A stretch of DNA of 64,000 nt, from positions 36,349-100,348 of the forward strand of contig JAGALQ010000007.1 of NCBI GenBank assembly GCA_017625095.1. Direction: 5' to 3'. Each line of letters starts with the position of its first letter. Position 1 is the stretch's first letter. This DNA is from Clostridia bacterium (GTDB taxonomy: Bacteria; Bacillota; Clostridia; Oscillospirales; Acutalibacteraceae). Positions 60,410 through 64,000 of the stretch are shown here, piece by piece. The position numbers were made by a program, and so were the translations under genes. Below the pieces are notes generated by a model. That model searched no databases. It was not told the origin of the DNA and worked only from the letters and a program-made list of their open reading frames with translations.

Positions 60410-60438
60410 TTGCATTATATATGCTGCTGTGTTATAAT
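60410..60438 (+). promoter_or_regulatory. Sigma-A promoter of the structured RNA/CHAP gene
   Basis: TTGCAT (60410-60415) and TATAAT (60433-60438) are 17 bases apart; the predicted start is about 60445, the first base of a long stem. Confidence 0.75.
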
Positions 60439-60444
60439 ATTTTT

Positions 60445-60603
60445 GCGAAACAAATCCGAATATCCCTTATACAAGTGTGTAATTTTATCTTTTGGTAAAA
60501 ATACATGCTCGTTTTTCGCATACTTGTGTTATGGGATAAGATTTGTTTCGCAGCAATCGGAGCTATGTGTTTTTCGTGCGTGGCTTCGGCTACGCACTTT
60601 TTA
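60445..60603 (+). ncRNA. Structured RNA with terminator: stand-alone sRNA or CHAP leader
   Basis: GCGAAACAAATC (60445-60456) pairs perfectly with GATTTGTTTCGC (60540-60551). Inside, ATCCC...ACAAGT pairs with ACTTGT...GGGAT, and two smaller stems (GTAATTTTA/TAAAAATAC and ATGC/GCAT) form a junction. A terminator hairpin GTGCGTGGC-TTCG-GCTACGCAC with Ts (about 60576-60603) follows, only 11 bases before the ribosome site of the CHAP gene. This is either a small RNA or a leader controlling termination. No known family was recognised. Confidence 0.65.
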
Positions 60604-60625
60604 TTTTATCAGGAGGTAAAATTAA

Positions 60626-62707
60626 ATGAAAAATTTGTTCAAAAAATCCTTGGCGGTAATAATGGTTGTCGTACTGGTTCTTACCGCAGTACCGCTCAGC
60701 GGATTAGTCGGGCTTAATTTGCCGAGCCTGTTTGATTTCAAAGCTGAGGCGGCAAGTTTCACTCCGAGACTTACAAAGCCGTCATACGACACTTATTATA
60801 AACCCCAAAGCTCTTATAATCCTTTTAAGGTTAATTATGATGCGTACGGCGGTAACTGCACATGGTATGCGTGGGGAAGAGCTTATGAAATTACGAGAAC
60901 GTATCCTAAACTTGGCAGAGGTAATGCCGGTACATGGTGGAGCTACAATAAAAACGGTGGCTACTATCCGTACGGCTCTACCCCGAAACTCGGTGCTGTT
61001 GCTTGTTGGTCAAACAGCGGTGCAGGTCACGTAGCTGTTGTTGAACAAATCAATGGTGACGGTACAATAGTTATTTCCGAATCGGGTTGGAGTTCGTGTT
61101 ATTTCAGAACGGTTACAATTCCTGCAAGCGGTTCACGCAGTGGTTTAACTTTCCAAGGGTTTATTTATTTGGGTGATTATGAGTTGGATAAAAGTAAGCC
61201 CACAATCACGAACGTATATATTACCGATATTTCAAACGATTCATTCACTGTTAACTGTTCATTATACGATGACGTTGGTGTCACACGTGTATGGCTAAAT
61301 ATTTACGGACCGGAAAATAATAGTGGATATGCTGTTGAAGCAACTAACGGAAATTTCAGCCATACAATTCATACTTCAAGCTACGGCGGTGCTGGTGAGT
61401 ATTCCGTTCACATATACGCTATGGATGCTGCAGGTAATTCAACCGCATATAGGGTAAACGATATTTTTGCTGTTACGGATACTACATTGCCAATTATCAA
61501 AGATTTTCTTATAACCGATATTTCAAACGATTCATTCACTGTTAACTGTTCATTATACGATGACGTTGGTGTCACACGTGTATGGCTAAATATTTACGGA
61601 CCGGAAAATAATAGTGGATATGCTGTCGAAGCAACTAACGGAAATTTCAGCCATACAATTCATACTTCAAGCTACGGCGGTGCTGGTGAGTATTCCGTTC
61701 ACATATACGCTATGGATGCTGCAGGTAATTCAACCGCATATAGGGTAAACGATATTTTTGCTGTTAATTCATACGAATTATTTTATGATGCTAACGGTGG
61801 TACTGGTGCGCCTTCTGAACAGACGAAGATATATGGTAAGGATATAATACTCAGCACAACCAAGCCGACAAAAGCTAACTATAAGTTTGTAGAATGGAAC
61901 ACCAAGGTTGACGGTACGGGTACGACATATCAGCCAGGTGATACATATACGAAAAATGCAGATTTAACTTTATACGCAATGTGGGAGCTTGTACACTCTC
62001 ACAGCTACACCTCAAGCGTTACGAAACAACCGACCTGTACCGAAAAAGGTATAAGAAAATACACTTGTTCTTCGTGCGCTGATACATATACCGAGGATAT
62101 AACTGCACTTGATCATACAGAAGGTTCATGGGTTATAACTAAGCAACCGAGCTGTACAGAAAAAGGCACAAAAGTTAAAACATGTACAAAATGCAACACC
62201 GTACTATCTACAGAAACTATAGCAAAATCCGAACACGACGCTGGAAACTGGCAGATAGTAACTATGCCTACAGCAAATGCGGAAGGCTTAAAGGTCAAGA
62301 AATGTAAGAGCTGCGGAATGGAAATGATAAAAGAGATTATACCTATGCTTGAACTCGTTGTAACAATCACTTCACCATCAACAAAAACTGTAAATTACGG
62401 TGATACGCTTGTGCTACAGCTCGAAGACGTTGAGTTGCCCGAGGGTTGGAAAGTTGAGTGGAGTTTGACAGGCAATGCCGTAACATACACTGTAAGCGAA
62501 AACGGCAAGGAATGCCGTGTGACTTCAACTGCAATTGGCAATGTGACCGTAACGGCAACACTCATTGACGAAAACGGTGAGTCTGTAATTGACAACATAG
62601 GTAACGAAATCTTCGACGATATAAATCTCAAATCAAACGCTAACTTCTGGCAGAAGATTGTTTCATTCTTCAAAAACCTCTTCAGAATCAACAGAATAAT
62701 CTACTAA
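60626..62707 (+). CDS. Secreted CHAP-domain cell-wall hydrolase with repeat domains
   Basis: The 693-residue protein has a signal peptide ending near KAEAA (residue 43); a CHAP amidase/endopeptidase domain (about 70-180) with catalytic Cys 78 (GGNCTWYAWG) and His 135 (GAGHVAVVE); two almost identical GBS_Bsp-like repeats (about 199-283 and 297-380); an InlB/Listeria-type repeat (YDANGGTGAP...LYAMW, about 382-452); two cysteine-containing repeats of the PTCTEKG type (about 455-570); a beta-rich region; and an amphipathic tail with FWQKIVSFFKNLF. It probably cuts peptidoglycan and binds the surface. AGGAGG precedes the ATG. Expression may depend on the upstream RNA/terminator. Confidence 0.88.
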   Translation: MKNLFKKSLAVIMVVVLVLTAVPLSGLVGLNLPSLFDFKAEAASFTPRLTKPSYDTYYKPQSSYNPFKVNYDAYGGNCTWYAWGRAYEITRTYPKLGRGNAGTWWSYNKNGGYYPYGSTPKLGAVACWSNSGAGHVAVVEQINGDGTIVISESGWSSCYFRTVTIPASGSRSGLTFQGFIYLGDYELDKSKPTITNVYITDISNDSFTVNCSLYDDVGVTRVWLNIYGPENNSGYAVEATNGNFSHTIHTSSYGGAGEYSVHIYAMDAAGNSTAYRVNDIFAVTDTTLPIIKDFLITDISNDSFTVNCSLYDDVGVTRVWLNIYGPENNSGYAVEATNGNFSHTIHTSSYGGAGEYSVHIYAMDAAGNSTAYRVNDIFAVNSYELFYDANGGTGAPSEQTKIYGKDIILSTTKPTKANYKFVEWNTKVDGTGTTYQPGDTYTKNADLTLYAMWELVHSHSYTSSVTKQPTCTEKGIRKYTCSSCADTYTEDITALDHTEGSWVITKQPSCTEKGTKVKTCTKCNTVLSTETIAKSEHDAGNWQIVTMPTANAEGLKVKKCKSCGMEMIKEIIPMLELVVTITSPSTKTVNYGDTLVLQLEDVELPEGWKVEWSLTGNAVTYTVSENGKECRVTSTAIGNVTVTATLIDENGESVIDNIGNEIFDDINLKSNANFWQKIVSFFKNLFRINRIIY
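61223..61765 (+). repeat. Recent 291-base duplication within the CHAP gene
   Basis: Bases 61223-61474 and 61514-61765 are offset by exactly 291 bases (97 codons) and differ at one position that I can see (GTT versus GTC). The linkers between the copies differ. Confidence 0.93.
62636..62704 (+). other. Amphipathic C-terminal tail segment of the CHAP protein
   Basis: The last 23 codons encode NANFWQKIVSFFKNLF plus a basic/aromatic end. The core FFKNLF is identical to the tail of the secreted metallophosphoesterase (20328-20393) although codon choice differs. Confidence 0.7.
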
Positions 62708-62711
62708 AACC

Positions 62712-62750
62712 AATCACCCGACCTGAGTAAAATCGAGTCGGGTGATTTAA
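62712..62750. terminator. Bidirectional terminator between the CHAP and metA genes
   Basis: AATCACCCGAC pairs with GTCGGGTGATT around a 14-base loop, between convergent genes. Confidence 0.9.
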
Positions 62751-62758
62751 TTATTATA

Positions 62759-63673
62759 TTACATTGTTGAAAGATCATACGGTGTTCGCTGATATACGAA
62801 ATAGTTCAGCCAGTTTGAGAACAGCAGGCTGCCTGCACCTCTCCATTTAATAACCGGCACTTTCTCGGGGTCATCATCAGGGAAGTAGTTTACAGGCACA
62901 TCAATCTCAAGTCCTGCATTTACATCTCTGAAATACTCTTTTGCGAGTGTGTCACGGTCATACTCTGCGTGACCGCAAGCATAGAAGTTGCGGCACTGCA
63001 TATCCGAAATCAGATGGACCCCTGCTTTTGAAGAGTAAGCAAGAATCTGCAAATCCTTAATGTGTGCAATGTCATCGATTCTGACTTCTGTGTGTCGTGA
63101 ATGCGGCACATAAAACTCTTCATCAAATCCTCTGAGAAGGGGATGATAAAGGTCAAGGGCTCTGTGTTTGAATACGCCGAACATCTTTTTATCAAGCTTA
63201 TGTTTTTTTAAACCGTATCTGTGGTAAAGTCCTGCCTGTGCACCCCAGCAGATATGGAATGATGAATATACGTTTTTGTCAGCCCAATCAAAAATTGTGC
63301 AAAGCTCGTCCCAGTAGTCGACGTCCTCAAATTCCATCTTCTCAACGGGTGCGCCTGTCACAACCATGCCATCGTATTTGTTGTGCTTGATGTCATCGAA
63401 TGTCTTGTAGAAAGCAAGCATGTGCTCAGCCGATGTGTGCTTTGACTGATGTGTTGCAGTCTGCAGCAGCTCAATTTCAACCTGAATAGGGGAGTTACTC
63501 AGAAGTCTTAGCAGCTGAGTCTCGGTTTCGATTTTTGTAGGCATCAGATTGAGTATAAGTATCTTAAGCGGACGGATATCCTGGGATACCGCACGCTCGT
63601 GTGTCATAACAAATATGTTTTCGCCCTCAAGGCTGTTTTTTGCCGGCAGATTCGCATCAATTTTAATTGGCAT
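62759..63673 (-). CDS. metA: Homoserine O-acyltransferase MetA, predicted acetyl-CoA-specific
   Basis: The 304-residue class I glutamine-amidotransferase-fold enzyme begins methionine synthesis. The catalytic Cys is in [15 protein letters not shown] (Cys 142), with His and Glu in [11 protein letters not shown]. Position 111 ([10 protein letters not shown]) is glutamate, which in characterised MetA proteins favours acetyl-CoA over succinyl-CoA, so the product is probably O-acetylhomoserine. ATG 63673 has TGGAGAA upstream on the minus strand; the longer frame to 63769 crosses the promoter. No SAM riboswitch or T-box is visible upstream. Confidence 0.93.
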   Translation of the reverse strand: MPIKIDANLPAKNSLEGENIFVMTHERAVSQDIRPLKILILNLMPTKIETETQLLRLLSNSPIQVEIELLQTATHQSKHTSAEHMLAFYKTFDDIKHNKYDGMVVTGAPVEKMEFEDVDYWDELCTIFDWADKNVYSSFHICWGAQAGLYHRYGLKKHKLDKKMFGVFKHRALDLYHPLLRGFDEEFYVPHSRHTEVRIDDIAHIKDLQILAYSSKAGVHLISDMQCRNFYACGHAEYDRDTLAKEYFRDVNAGLEIDVPVNYFPDDDPEKVPVIKWRGAGSLLFSNWLNYFVYQRTPYDLSTM

Positions 63674-63726
63674 TTTATATTCTCCAGAAGTCTTATATAT
63701 ATGTATATAATTATACAACATCATAT

Positions 63727-63755
63727 ATAATAGCAGAAACCATAAAAATATACAA
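63727..63755 (-). promoter_or_regulatory. Sigma-A-type promoter of metA
   Basis: On the minus strand, TTGTAT (63755-63750) and TATTAT (63732-63727) are 17 bases apart, about 54 bases before the start. Confidence 0.5.
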
Positions 63756-63833
63756 GAGTCTTTATCCAAAGATTTGATTTATGGTTAATTTTAATAATTT
63801 GGTAAAAATAACAAAAAAATTACCGAAAAGGTG

Positions 63834-63965
63834 TTGACAATAACCAAACATTGTGTTACTATAGCAAAGCGCTCTTGAGGAGCGCAGACAACTTAACAGC
63901 GGACTGAAAAAAGTTCAAAAAAGTTGAAAAAAAGTGTTGACAAGCCCAAACGAATGTGATATAAT
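63834..63965 (+). promoter_or_regulatory. Tandem strong promoters, probably of an rRNA operon beyond the window
   Basis: P1: TTGACA (63834-63839), 17 bases, TACTAT (63857-63862). P2: TTGACA (63937-63942), 17 bases, TATAAT (63960-63965). Between them is a hairpin GCGCTC/GAGCGC (63869-63885) and A/T-rich AAAAAAGTTGAAAAAAAGTG just before P2, the layout seen upstream of 16S rRNA genes in Clostridia. Confidence 0.7.
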
Positions 63966-63973
63966 TCATAAAC

Positions 63974-63993
63974 GTTGCGGCAAAAAACGCAAC
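63974..63993 (+). other. Leader hairpin after the tandem promoters
   Basis: GTTGCG (63974-63979) and CGCAAC (63988-63993) form a stem around an A-rich loop just after the predicted P2 start, like a boxB/antitermination-type leader element. No coding frame starts before the window ends. Confidence 0.5.
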
Positions 63994-64000
63994 ACTGAAA

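Noticed and set aside
60410-60619. 69-residue plus-strand frame upstream of the CHAP gene
   Set aside because: It begins at the promoter and spans the structured RNA and terminator; no ribosome site and no conserved-looking sequence.
63673-63840. SAM riboswitch or T-box upstream of metA
   Set aside because: The 5' region is short and A/T-rich, with no recognisable core motifs or terminator.

Overview
The window looks like chromosomal DNA of a spore-forming Firmicute of the class Clostridia, most likely a gut Oscillospirales/Ruminococcaceae-type organism. The evidence is moderate GC, strong AGGAGG ribosome sites with frequent TTG/GTG starts, sigma-A promoters of TTGACA-17-TATAAT type, sporulation loci (spoIIGA-sigE and a spoIVFA/spoIVFB-like pair), the remB-gyrB pair known from Bacillus, and host-glycan glycosidases (GH29, GH89-like). 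Species cannot be named from the sequence alone.

Layout. 0-11 kb: a GH89-like protein, a minus-strand operon (exodeoxyribonuclease III, YbaK, DMT transporter), then CPBP protease-tadA-remB-gyrB-glyA and a FAD/Rieske oxidoreductase. 11-12.9 kb: an unusual cluster of two tiny amphipathic peptides, a membrane protein and a small secreted protein; the peptide and secreted-protein genes each have a near-consensus promoter and a terminator. 12.9-18.6 kb: alpha-L-fucosidase, a small cassette (P-loop kinase-like protein, two GNAT acetyltransferases, flavoprotein) bracketed by dispersed palindromic repeats, a Gfo/Idh/MocA oxidoreductase and nagB. 18.65-19.25 kb: a mirror-symmetric array of short hairpins separated by AGTTATATT/AATATAACT, followed by a four-helix-bundle (S23/IVP) gene whose N-terminus is frameshifted. 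19.2-26.5 kb: secreted metallophosphoesterase, a three-gene NRPS-like operon (adenylating enzyme, condensation-like protein, carrier protein), a tandem-domain ThyX-like protein and an M50 protease. 26.7-33 kb: a run of tightly packed genes (tmk, DUF2156, GNAT, DJ-1/PfpI, formyl-THF cyclo-ligase, mltG, U32). 33-43.3 kb: pcrA-type helicase, DapA-family lyase, secreted lipase-like hydrolase, spoIIGA-sigE, tmcAL, a sugar-isomerase-like protein and putP. 43.4-46.3 kb: minus-strand two-component system plus small alarmone synthetase. 46.4-56.2 kb: spoIVFA/B-like pair, two radical-SAM-associated genes, rplS with leader, two signal peptidases, rbgA, rnhB, yraN, thrC and a phosphoesterase. 56.3-59.8 kb: tig-clpP-clpX. 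59.8-62.7 kb: tandem intergenic repeats, a structured RNA candidate and a secreted CHAP-domain protein. 62.8-64 kb: metA and, at the edge, tandem promoters that look like those of a stable-RNA (rRNA) operon.

The themes are housekeeping translation and proteostasis, two proteolytic sporulation checkpoints (pro-sigma-E and pro-sigma-K processing), glycan and amino-sugar use (fucosidase, GH89-like protein, glucosamine-6-phosphate deaminase), and accessory material. The best candidates for undescribed biology are the hairpin array with its S23-family gene, the small amphipathic peptide cluster with related C-terminal tails on other secreted proteins, the stand-alone NRPS-like trio, and the structured RNA in front of the CHAP gene. 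No tRNA genes, CRISPR arrays, transposases or prophage genes were seen.
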